The notes beneath the pieces were generated by a model. It saw nothing but the letters and a program-made list of their open reading frames with translations, had not been told where the DNA came from and made no database searches. This document shows positions 19,087 through 26,699 of a stretch of 64,000 nt of DNA, in pieces. A program made the position numbers and the translations under genes. Numbering within the stretch: position 1 is the stretch's first letter; each line of letters begins with the position of its first letter. Location of the stretch: positions 35,541 to 99,540 of the forward strand of contig JAQWSC010000015.1 of NCBI GenBank assembly GCA_029243385.1. Reading direction: 5' to 3'. Source of the DNA: Flavobacteriaceae bacterium. GTDB taxonomy: Bacteria; Bacteroidota; Bacteroidia; Flavobacteriales; Flavobacteriaceae.

Positions 19087-20357
19087 TTGACACCGAAAGT
19101 ATAGTCATCATCGGGAGTCTATTGCTTTCAGCTTTTTTTTCGGGAATGGAAATTGCTTTTGTCTCTTCCAACAAAATTTATCTGGAGCTAGAAAAGAAAA
19201 AGCAAGGAATTGTTCCTAGAGTACTGACTCATATTACGGAATCCCCCTCTAAATTTATCGCTACCATGCTTGTGGGAAACAACATCTCTATGGTCGTGTA
19301 TGGGATCTTTATGGGAGAAATGATTCTGAAAATGCTGTTTCCAAGTTACCTCAATCATCAAAGCCTTCCTTTGTTGTTGGTTTTTTACCAATCGTTGATT
19401 TCTACAGCCATTATTTTACTGACTGCCGAATTTTTGCCCAAAGTATTGTTTCAGATATACTCCAATACGGTGTTTAAAGCCTTGGTTTTGCCGGCGTTTT
19501 TATTTCACATTATTTTTTCGCCCATTACCAAAGTGGTAATGTGGATTTCAAACGCTGTTTTGAGTCGCTTTCTGAAAACTCAAGGCGATGAAGTATCCGC
19601 TGTTTTTAGTAAAATAGAACTCGGGAATTATATTACAGAACAAATCGAATCTGCCGAACATCAAGAAACCCTAGACAGTGAAATCCAAATTTTTCAAAAT
19701 GCGTTGGATTTTTCAAATGTAAAAGCGCGCGAAGTCATGGTTCCTAGAGCTGAAATTACTTCTGTAGAACGCTACGAAAGCCTTCAAACTGTCCAAGAAT
19801 TGTTTGTAAAAACAGGCTATTCCAAAATTTTAATTTATCAAGGAAATATCGACAATATTATTGGGTATGTTCATTCGTTTGATTTTTTTAAAAAACCCAA
19901 ATCCCTTCGTTCAATTATACTTCCCGTTGAATACATTCCAGAAACAATTTTAGCCAAAGACGTATTGAATATACTTACCAAAAAACACAAAAGTATAGCC
20001 GTTGTTTTGGATGAATATGGAGGTACGGCTGGAATGATTACAGTAGAAGATATTGTTGAGGAGTTGTTTGGCGAAATCGAAGATGAACACGATACCCAAC
20101 AAATGGTAGAAGAAAAGGTTGACGAAAACACCTTTCTTTTTTCGGCGCGATTGGAAATCGATTACCTGAATGACACCTACCGATTGGATCTTCCAGAAAG
20201 CGATCAATACGAGACATTAGGAGGGCTAATCGTTCACAACACCCAAGAGATACCCAATCAAGGAGACCTAGTTCAAATAGAGGCTTTTGACATATTTATT
20301 AAAGAAGTTTCGAACACCAAAATCAATTTGATTGAATTAAAAACACCAAAGACTTAA
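19083..20357 (+). CDS. CorC/HlyC-type hemolysin family protein
   Basis: A 424-residue inner-membrane protein. A DUF21/CNNM domain with about four helices (1-180) is followed by two CBS domains (about 205-320, with MVPRAEITSVE and KHKSIAVVLDEYGGTAGMITVEDIVEELFGEIEDE) and a CorC_HlyC domain (about 340-420). Proteins of this kind are implicated in magnesium or cobalt efflux; GldE of flavobacteria is a relative, but no gld genes are present here. Confidence 0.88.
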   Translation: MIDTESIVIIGSLLLSAFFSGMEIAFVSSNKIYLELEKKKQGIVPRVLTHITESPSKFIATMLVGNNISMVVYGIFMGEMILKMLFPSYLNHQSLPLLLVFYQSLISTAIILLTAEFLPKVLFQIYSNTVFKALVLPAFLFHIIFSPITKVVMWISNAVLSRFLKTQGDEVSAVFSKIELGNYITEQIESAEHQETLDSEIQIFQNALDFSNVKAREVMVPRAEITSVERYESLQTVQELFVKTGYSKILIYQGNIDNIIGYVHSFDFFKKPKSLRSIILPVEYIPETILAKDVLNILTKKHKSIAVVLDEYGGTAGMITVEDIVEELFGEIEDEHDTQQMVEEKVDENTFLFSARLEIDYLNDTYRLDLPESDQYETLGGLIVHNTQEIPNQGDLVQIEAFDIFIKEVSNTKINLIELKTPKT

Positions 20358-20446
20358 TTGGTTTTACATTATCTGCAATGGGTCTTTTATAATTGATAAG
20401 GAAATTGTATTTTCGCCTACTGTTTTCAACCAAATAAACAATAAAT

Positions 20447-22564
20447 ATGGCAATTTTAGGAAAAATTAGAGAACGTTCTATATTTTTAATTCTGGTAATC
20501 GGGATGGCATTATTTGCCTTTGTGATATCAGGTGTTTTTGACGGAGGGAGTGGATCAGGATTCGAAACAAGAGCTCCCATAGGAGAAGTTGATGGCGAAG
20601 AGCTTTCAATTGCTGAATTTCGCAATCAAGTCGATTTTTCAGAAAGAAACTTTAATATGACTTCCAGTCAAGCGGTTGAAAATGTGTGGAATCAAATGCT
20701 CCGCTCTACTATTTTACAACAAGAGTTTGAAGCTCTTGGCTTGGGCGTTGGAAAATCAGCAATCGAATTGGTTTTAAGTGAAAATCCAAATTTCAATTCC
20801 GACACTCGATTTCAAAATGAAATCGGTCAGTTTGACGTTCAAAAATTCATCGATTTTTTAGCCGAACTAAAAGCTACGAACCCCATTGCTTTTGAACAAT
20901 GGAGCAATCAGGAGGAGTCGCTCAAAAATTCATACCGCCAAACTGTTTATCAAAATTTATTGAAAGCCGGTTTAAATGCAACTGAAAAAGATGGAGAATA
21001 TGCATTTTATTCCGAAGGCAATACTGTGAATATTCAGTACGTTCAAATTCCTTATTCCAGTATTCCCGATAGTTTGGTATCTGTAACCAAAAAAGACATA
21101 AAAAATTATATAGAAGAGCATCCTTCAGATTTTGAAGTTGAAGCTTCTCGCGACATTCAATACGTTTTATTTGAAGAATCTCCGTCATTGGAAGATGAAA
21201 ATGCTATCAAAAGTAGCCTTGAAGAATTGTTGCAAGAAAAAGAAGCTTACAACGATGTTTCCAAATTGACAGAAACTCTTCCTAGTATCAAATCGACGAA
21301 AAACATTTCGGAGTTTATTAATGAGTATTCAGACATTAAATTTGACTCGATATATATTGCTAAAGGCGCCTTGCCAACTGCGGCAGCCAACACATTGTTT
21401 GCTTTGCCTGAAGGAGAAGTTTTTGGACCGTATTTAGACAACGGCTATTACAAGTTGTCTCGAATGTTGGATCGCAAAAAAGGAGGTTCTGTTCGAGCCA
21501 GCCATATTTTGGTTTCCTATCAAGGAGCTTCTAATGCAGCTTCTGATATTACAAGAAGCAAAGCAGCAGCCAAAGCGGAGGCACAACGCTTGTTACGAAA
21601 AGCTAGAAACAATCCGAGTACTTTTTCAGACTTGGCAAAAGAATTTTCGGACGGTCCTTCCAAAACCAAAGGAGGCGACTTGGGCTTTTTTCAAGAAGGA
21701 GCTATGGTTCCGAACTTTAATGATTTTGTGTTTTCAAACCGCAACGGTAAAATAGGGATGGTTGAAACGGACTTTGGATTCCACGTGATTCAAATTACAG
21801 GAAAAGAAGATGTCGTTCTGTTAGCCACCGTAGCTCGCAAGTTAGTTCCCTCTGAAGAAACTAGCAACTTGGTGTTTAACCAAGCTACAAAATTTGAGAT
21901 AGCCGCCCAAAAAGAGGTCGATTTTGTTCAGGTAGCTGAAGAAAACAAGTATTCGGTTCGACCGGTTAAAAACCTTAAAGTTTTGGACAATAACCTTCCA
22001 GGGCTTGAAAATCAAAGACGTTTGGTGCAATGGGCCTTTTCTGAAGAAGCTCAAGTAGGAGATATCAAGCGTTTTAATGTCAACTCAGGAGGCTATGTGG
22101 TAGCTCAATTAACGAACGCAGTTGAAGAAGGTCTTTCTCCTGTAGAAGAGGCTTCGGCTCGTGTAACTCCTATTTTAAGAAACCAGCAAAAAGCAGCATA
22201 CATTTTAGATAACTATTCAGACAATGATACGCTAGAAGCATTTGCTTCGGCAAACAATGTAACGGTTAACTCAGCAGCTGCGCTCAACACTCAGGCTGGA
22301 ACGCTTTCAGGAGCAGGAAGAGAGCCTCTTATTGTCGGAACTGCCTTTTCAATGTCAGAGAATGAAGTTTCTGAACTGTTGAAAGGTCAAAACGGTGTTT
22401 ACAAGATCAAGATTACTCAATCTTCCAAAGCAGCACCGATCGAAAATTACACGTTTTTCATCAATCAAGAACAAGAAAAATATCGCAGCAATATTTTGTC
22501 GAAAGTTTTCACAGCGTTGAAAGATTCAAAAGAAGTAATTGACAACCGAGCGGAGTACTACTAA
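20447..22564 (+). CDS. SurA_N/PpiD-type peptidylprolyl isomerase
   Basis: A 705-residue periplasmic folding factor anchored by one N-terminal helix (about 12-30). A SurA_N-like chaperone region follows, then a PPIC rotamase domain at about 345-450 with VRASHILVSYQG and GGDLGFFQEGAMVPNFNDFVF. A second chaperone region forms the C-terminus. It assists outer-membrane protein folding, in keeping with the upstream envelope genes. The operon ends at a strong terminator 28 bases after the stop. Confidence 0.92.
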   Translation: MAILGKIRERSIFLILVIGMALFAFVISGVFDGGSGSGFETRAPIGEVDGEELSIAEFRNQVDFSERNFNMTSSQAVENVWNQMLRSTILQQEFEALGLGVGKSAIELVLSENPNFNSDTRFQNEIGQFDVQKFIDFLAELKATNPIAFEQWSNQEESLKNSYRQTVYQNLLKAGLNATEKDGEYAFYSEGNTVNIQYVQIPYSSIPDSLVSVTKKDIKNYIEEHPSDFEVEASRDIQYVLFEESPSLEDENAIKSSLEELLQEKEAYNDVSKLTETLPSIKSTKNISEFINEYSDIKFDSIYIAKGALPTAAANTLFALPEGEVFGPYLDNGYYKLSRMLDRKKGGSVRASHILVSYQGASNAASDITRSKAAAKAEAQRLLRKARNNPSTFSDLAKEFSDGPSKTKGGDLGFFQEGAMVPNFNDFVFSNRNGKIGMVETDFGFHVIQITGKEDVVLLATVARKLVPSEETSNLVFNQATKFEIAAQKEVDFVQVAEENKYSVRPVKNLKVLDNNLPGLENQRRLVQWAFSEEAQVGDIKRFNVNSGGYVVAQLTNAVEEGLSPVEEASARVTPILRNQQKAAYILDNYSDNDTLEAFASANNVTVNSAAALNTQAGTLSGAGREPLIVGTAFSMSENEVSELLKGQNGVYKIKITQSSKAAPIENYTFFINQEQEKYRSNILSKVFTALKDSKEVIDNRAEYY

Positions 22565-22592
22565 ATAGAACCATATATACAGTTATAATTCA

Positions 22593-22619
22593 ACCCTTGC
22601 CTTTTGGCGAGGGTTTTTT
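22593..22619 (+). terminator. Rho-independent terminator of the envelope operon
   Basis: ACCCTTGCC and GGCGAGGGT pair over nine positions (one wobble) around a TTTT loop, followed by T6. It isolates the cas9 locus from the upstream operon. Confidence 0.92.
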
Positions 22620-22650
22620 GTACAAAAAAAACCTACAACTGTATAAGTAT

Positions 22651-22733
22651 AAGATTACATCTTAAAAAGGTTAAATATTTAATTTTTCAAACCATATCGT
22701 TCAATTTTTTCGAAAAAAGTAAGAACACATCTT
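22651..22733. repeat. Pair of short palindromic direct repeats, 70-base period
   Basis: AAGATTACATCTT (22651-22663) and AAGAACACATCTT (22721-22733) are near-identical dyads exactly 70 bases apart, and both are followed by a related stretch ending in ATA. They lie in the 450-base gap before cas9. They could be operator half-sites or traces of a decayed repeat; no function can be assigned. Confidence 0.35.
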
Positions 22734-22782
22734 CTGGAGTTATAATAGGGGTTTTTTTATGAAAATTTGGGATATGAATAAA

Positions 22783-22936
22783 AGTTATTGAAATGATAAA
22801 AAATTCAGTAACTGCCTTTTTTGTCACAATAAAGTGCTGCGAAAATTTAGCAGTATGATTTTGAATCTTAACCTAAACCTACAAATGAAGAACTCTCTTG
22901 ATTTTTTTAAAACAAAAATTAAGGGAGTTTTTTTAT
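22783..22936 (+). ncRNA. Candidate structured RNA, possibly a diverged tracrRNA copy
   Basis: The plus strand holds a 10-bp hairpin (22783-22792 with 22804-22813) followed by a T-run. Then comes GTCACAATAA at 22823-22832, the same core that precedes the nexus in the tracrRNA on the other strand. A CTGC...GCAG stem-loop and a segment GCAGTATG...ATCTT follow, resembling GCAGATGAAAATCTT of the tracrRNA. It ends in a long terminator hairpin facing the tracrRNA terminator. A 17-codon frame (MKNSLDFFKTKIKGVFL) overlaps the terminator and could instead be a leader peptide. No good promoter is seen, so the call is tentative. Confidence 0.35.
22891..22934 (+). terminator. Long hairpin terminator, plus strand
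   Basis: AACTCTCTT (22891-22899) pairs with AAGGGAGTT (22921-22929), extended inward by a T-run/A-run helix, and is followed by T5-6. It faces the tracrRNA terminator head-on. Confidence 0.8.
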
Positions 22937-22946
22937 GAAGGGGCTC

Positions 22947-23032
22947 AAAAAAAAAGTCCCACCGAGGCAGGACAAAAGATTTTCATCTGCGGCATATAGC
23001 CTTATTGTGATAAGAATGATTTAACTAAAAAT
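22947..23032 (-). ncRNA. tracrRNA of the orphan Cas9
   Basis: Read on the minus strand: an anti-repeat with AAATCA (23017-23022), a TTCTT bulge and ATCACAAT (23004-23011); then AA and a nexus hairpin GGC-TATAT-GCC (22991-23001); GCAGATGAAAATC; and a terminator hairpin GTCCTGCC...GGTGGGAC (22956-22973) with nine T (22947-22955). The order anti-repeat, AATAAGGC nexus, terminator is that of type II-C tracrRNAs such as that of Neisseria. The anti-repeat pairs with two repeat-like units beyond cas9. Predicted length is about 85 bases. It is divergent from cas9. Confidence 0.87.
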
Positions 23033-23037
23033 CATGT

Positions 23038-23068
23038 CAAAGGTATTTAATTTTTTTTAAACACCCAA
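23038..23068 (-). promoter_or_regulatory. Promoter of the tracrRNA, overlapping the cas9 5' region
   Basis: On the minus strand TTG (23066-23068), 20 bases, TACCTTTG (23038-23045). The spacing equals that of the tRNA-Phe promoter. The -33 box lies 21 bases before the cas9 ATG, and a weak opposite-strand TTAGTTTG (23069-23076) could be the cas9 -7 box. The two promoters would therefore collide, which allows mutual or RNA-guided regulation. Confidence 0.82.
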
Positions 23069-23088
23069 TTAGTTTGAATAAAACGCAA

Positions 23089-26000
23089 ATGAAAACATTA
23101 GGAATATCTTTAGGTGTTGATTCAATAGGATGGTCGGTAATAGACTCCAATCATAAAATTGAGGGAATGGGTGTGCGTGTTTTTTCTCCTGGTGCTCAGA
23201 ACCTAGGAATGGGCGAGCGCGAAATTTCAAATAAGGCTTCAAAACGTGAGGCGCGTTTGGTTAGAAAGGGACACTTTAGAACCCGTCTTAGAAAGCAAAA
23301 ATTACTACACTTTTTAATAGACCACAATATGTGTCCCTTATCACATAGCGACGTGGTGGTTTGGGAAAATCAAAAAATAGCTCCTATTGATAAAAGCAAA
23401 GAGTGGTTTGCAATGAACCCTTACAAGCTTCGAAGTAAAGCTGTTAGTGAAAAAATATCCTTACACGAATTTGGAAGAGTTTTGTATCACATGGCTCAGC
23501 GGAGAGGGTTCTCATCGATTCATTCGCAATACAATCCCATATTGAGTACATTGAAATTGGGCAACCCCGAAAAAAAAACGGTTGGAATTAAAGAAACCAA
23601 AAGAAAAATAAAGAATACTACATTGGGGGAATACTTGCATTCCATTCAACCCGAAGAGAATACAACTTATCAGAACAAACCTGCTAGAATTCGAAATCGA
23701 TATACAGAAAGATCTATGTATATTCATGAATTCAACGTGTTGTTTGACTCTCAAAAACAGTATCACCCAGGGTTGACCAATGCGATAAAAAACAAATTGG
23801 GCGTTGGGTTGGAAGAAGAAAATACAGCCAAAGGACTTTTGTTTTTTCAGCGTCCTTTGAAGTCCAAAAAATATTTGGTTGGAAATTGCCCTTTTGAACG
23901 CAACAAGACAAAAGCTCCTTCCAGTTGTCCAGAATTTGAAATGATGAAAATTTACAAATGGGTTAATTCAATTCGGTACAATAATTTACCACTGTCTGAA
24001 GAACAAAAAGAACAAGCGATTCAAGTGGCACTTAAGTTTTCGCGATTTTCGTTTTTGAAAGTGAGAAAAGCACTCAACAAAACAAGTTCCTCGGATTCAT
24101 TTAATTATCATGATAACGATATTCAAATCATATCCCATACTCTTGTAACACTTTGTAAGCCAAAGTTTTTTGGAAAGGATTGGTTTGAATTTACCGAAAA
24201 AGAGCAAGAAGATATTTGGCATGTGCTGTATTTTTTTAACGATAAAAAGAAATTGATCCAATATGCAGTATCTCATTGGGGATTTTCGCTGAGCAGTGCA
24301 AAGGAACTTTCAAAAATTTCTTTGAAAACAGATTATGCAGACTTGAGCCGAAAAGCCATTCGAAATATTATGTTTTTTCTCAAACGATCAATAAGTTATG
24401 AATTGGCGGTCATTTTAGGAGGAATTAAATCATCGCTCGGAAAAAACTGGACGCGCTTGGGTGAGGGTGATATTGATGCCCTTGTTTATTCAGTAACATC
24501 TCTATATGAAGAAAATGAATTGTATGGTTTTATTCCAGCTCTTCAAGCTCATTTGAAAGACGAATTCCAATTTTCAGAAAAACAGATACGAGGGCTTTAC
24601 GGAATTGCCTCACAAATTATAAATTACGAATCTTCAAAGTTTTTACCAACCAATGCTAAAGAAGATAAGGAAATCATTGCTCTTAAAAAACCGTTGCTAA
24701 TAACAACAATTTTTCAATTGAGAAAAGTAGTCAATCAAATTATTAAAAAATACGGCTCCGTGGATCAAATAAAAGTAACCCTTTTACCCGAATTAAAAGC
24801 CAGCCGCCCTCAACGAAGAATCATTTACTCTGAACGAAAAAGACGCAAAGAAAATTCACTGAATATCCAACAAAAAGTAATTGATCTTGGTAAAAACCCT
24901 ACTTTTTTAAACATAACCAAACTTGATTTGTGGGAAGAATCCAAAGGGTTTTGCCCTTATACAGGAACTCCCATTGCAATAGAGGATCTTTTTACAAACA
25001 AAGTCTCGGTAGTTTACATTCGCCCTTGGGATCGTTTTATTAATGATTCTAATTTGAACCGAACCCTTTGCAAAACGTATTTTAAAAAACATATTGAAGG
25101 GCAAACTCCTTACGAATTTTTTTCTTCCGACATAAAATACAATTGGGACGATATTAAAAAAAGAACCGCTAAGATTTTTTCTGACTCTAAAACACATCCC
25201 AATAGCTATGAGAAATTCAAACACTTTGTTCTTGTTGGAAAACAAGATGCAAACTATTTGACAGAAATCAACGATCAGCACCATTTGAGTTTGGAGGTAC
25301 AATGCTATTTGAATAAAATTTGCTCCAATGTAATAATGAGTTCAGGCTTTGTAAACAATCGACTTAGAAAAAAATGGAATCTTGATTTACCAGATGACAA
25401 GCAACGAAAAACGCTTTTAGATGACCATAGACTCCATGCTATGCACGCATTAACAACCGCCTGTTGTGAAATTAAATTTTTAAATGCTTTGGCTCATCAC
25501 AATCGTTTTGAAATTACAAATAACCCTTCGTTATTTCCAATGCCATGGGCTGGTTTTGATAAAGATGCTAAGGAGGCCTTGGATAAAATTATTGTGAGCC
25601 ACCAATTCAAAGATACCATACTCACAAGTACGCACTATAAAACTCGAAAGAAAGGAGTTTTGTATAGAAACAAAGGGGTAGCGGCTCGAGGGAGCTTACA
25701 CAGAGAAACCTATTACGGGAAACGAACAACCCAAAGTGGCGAAGCCTACCATCTTAGAAAACCACTGGGAACCATTACCACTCTTAAACAAATCAACCGA
25801 ATAGTAGACCCTGTGATTAAAAAATTAATTTTTAATCGCATTCAATCTTTGGGTGGTTTTGATAAAGGAAAAGTTCCTAAAAAAGCCTTTTTCAGCAAAA
25901 CCAAGACCGGGAAAACAATCCCCAAAATATTTTTACCCAACCGAAATGGCGACCCAGTTCCTGTGTTGAAAGTTCGTGTTAGAAATCAAGTAGGTAATGC

Positions 26001-26520
26001 GGTTCAGATAAAGTCACAAGGAAATAAATATGTAAATCCTAGAAACAATCATCACGTTCTTATTTACGAAGACTTAATGGGAAATTTACAACAAGAGATC
26101 GTTACATTTTGGGAAGTTGTTGAACGAAAGCGAAACGGGAAACCTGTGATTCAGATGCCTGACGATGGAAAAAAAATTATAACAACTCTTCAAATCAATG
26201 ATTGCTTTATCTTAGGAATGGATGACAAGGCAATCCACTGGAATCGTTTGGATTACAAAACAATTAAAGATCACGTTTATCGTGTTCAGCGATTGTCTTC
26301 GTGTTTCTATGAATTTAGAAGAGTATTTGATGCAAATATTACCAAATCAATCTATCCTAACTATGTGAGAATTCTAAATTTTGGGAATCACAAAACGGGA
26401 TGGATGACGTACAATCCTATAAAAATAAAAGTTAATGCCATTGGAGAAATTTCAAAACATGAAATCTCCTCAAACAGTTCTTTACATATTGACTCATCCA
26501 ATGTTGTTTTAAACGTATAA
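23089..26520 (+). CDS. Catalytically dead Cas9 homologue (type II-C-like), intact reading frame
   Basis: The 1143-residue protein aligns by eye with Cas9 along its length: RuvC-I (1-40, LGISLGVDSIGWSV), arginine-rich bridge helix (about 50-75), recognition lobe with AQRRGFSS near 140, RuvC-II (about 558-570), HNH (about 600-680, FCPYTGTPI...GQTPYEFF), RuvC-III (about 778-800) and a C-terminal PAM-interacting region (YRVQRLSSCFYEFRRVF). All nuclease acids are replaced: S7 for RuvC-I Asp, T564 for RuvC-II Glu, H786 for RuvC-III Asp; in HNH, Asp-His became V642-Y643 and Asn became K666. Only the RuvC-III His survives. It is shorter than the roughly 1400 residues usual in Bacteroidota. ATG 23089 (MKTLGI) is preferred over an upstream TTG. 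No cas1/cas2 adjoin. It should bind RNA and DNA without cutting; a regulatory role is inferred. Confidence 0.95.
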   Translation: MKTLGISLGVDSIGWSVIDSNHKIEGMGVRVFSPGAQNLGMGEREISNKASKREARLVRKGHFRTRLRKQKLLHFLIDHNMCPLSHSDVVVWENQKIAPIDKSKEWFAMNPYKLRSKAVSEKISLHEFGRVLYHMAQRRGFSSIHSQYNPILSTLKLGNPEKKTVGIKETKRKIKNTTLGEYLHSIQPEENTTYQNKPARIRNRYTERSMYIHEFNVLFDSQKQYHPGLTNAIKNKLGVGLEEENTAKGLLFFQRPLKSKKYLVGNCPFERNKTKAPSSCPEFEMMKIYKWVNSIRYNNLPLSEEQKEQAIQVALKFSRFSFLKVRKALNKTSSSDSFNYHDNDIQIISHTLVTLCKPKFFGKDWFEFTEKEQEDIWHVLYFFNDKKKLIQYAVSHWGFSLSSAKELSKISLKTDYADLSRKAIRNIMFFLKRSISYELAVILGGIKSSLGKNWTRLGEGDIDALVYSVTSLYEENELYGFIPALQAHLKDEFQFSEKQIRGLYGIASQIINYESSKFLPTNAKEDKEIIALKKPLLITTIFQLRKVVNQIIKKYGSVDQIKVTLLPELKASRPQRRIIYSERKRRKENSLNIQQKVIDLGKNPTFLNITKLDLWEESKGFCPYTGTPIAIEDLFTNKVSVVYIRPWDRFINDSNLNRTLCKTYFKKHIEGQTPYEFFSSDIKYNWDDIKKRTAKIFSDSKTHPNSYEKFKHFVLVGKQDANYLTEINDQHHLSLEVQCYLNKICSNVIMSSGFVNNRLRKKWNLDLPDDKQRKTLLDDHRLHAMHALTTACCEIKFLNALAHHNRFEITNNPSLFPMPWAGFDKDAKEALDKIIVSHQFKDTILTSTHYKTRKKGVLYRNKGVAARGSLHRETYYGKRTTQSGEAYHLRKPLGTITTLKQINRIVDPVIKKLIFNRIQSLGGFDKGKVPKKAFFSKTKTGKTIPKIFLPNRNGDPVPVLKVRVRNQVGNAVQIKSQGNKYVNPRNNHHVLIYEDLMGNLQQEIVTFWEVVERKRNGKPVIQMPDDGKKIITTLQINDCFILGMDDKAIHWNRLDYKTIKDHVYRVQRLSSCFYEFRRVFDANITKSIYPNYVRILNFGNHKTGWMTYNPIKIKVNAIGEISKHEISSNSSLHIDSSNVVLNV

Positions 26521-26548
26521 TCCTGTCTTTCATCAGTTGGGCAGGAAT
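26521..26548 (+). terminator. Weak hairpin after cas9
   Basis: TCCTGTCT and GGGCAGGA can pair over eight positions (two wobbles) directly after the stop codon, but no T-run follows. It may stabilise the mRNA 3' end or let transcription continue into the repeat-like units. Confidence 0.35.
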
Positions 26549-26574
26549 GACCTTATTTCGAGAAGTTAAAATTT

Positions 26575-26613
26575 ATTGTGATTTGATTTTTTAAAAGGTC
26601 ATCAACGAACAAT
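26575..26613 (+). CRISPR. Degenerate CRISPR-repeat-like unit 1
   Basis: It begins ATTGTGATTTGATTTTTT and ends ..ACAAT, inverted relative to its start, as type II repeats often are. ATTGTGAT (26575-26582) pairs perfectly with ATCACAAT of the tracrRNA. After one unpaired base, TGATTT (26584-26589) pairs with AAATCA, leaving a 1/5 asymmetric bulge like that in Cas9 guide duplexes. The guide would be the 20 bases upstream (26555-26574). A TCACT/AGTGA hairpin follows at 26616-26629. Confidence 0.65.
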
Positions 26614-26661
26614 GATCACTAAATAGTGAGCGTTTACTGAATTTAAAAAAATGAGAATAGT

Positions 26662-26694
26662 ATTGTGGTTTGATTTTAATTCAAACGACGTTGG
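26662..26694 (+). CRISPR. Degenerate CRISPR-repeat-like unit 2
   Basis: ATTGTGGTTTGATTTT is 15/16 identical to the start of unit 1, 87 bases further on, and keeps the same tracrRNA pairing (8 bp with one G-U, then TGATTT with AAATCA). After that the two units diverge. The guide would be 26642-26661. It runs up to the stop codon of the convergent DUF456 gene. The 87-base period and the divergence argue against an active, adapting array. Confidence 0.6.
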
Positions 26695-26699
26695 ATGTG

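Noticed and set aside
22741..22746. TATAAT as a promoter
   Set aside because: Bacteroidota use TAnnTTTG, not the E. coli -10 box, and no -33 element accompanies it.
23074..23088. TTG start for Cas9 adding five residues
   Set aside because: The ATG at 23089 gives the family-typical N-terminus directly before the RuvC-I strand.
26555..26574. Guide region of unit 1 matching DNA near 22699
   Set aside because: Only about 10 of 15 positions agree over an A/T-rich stretch, no better than chance.
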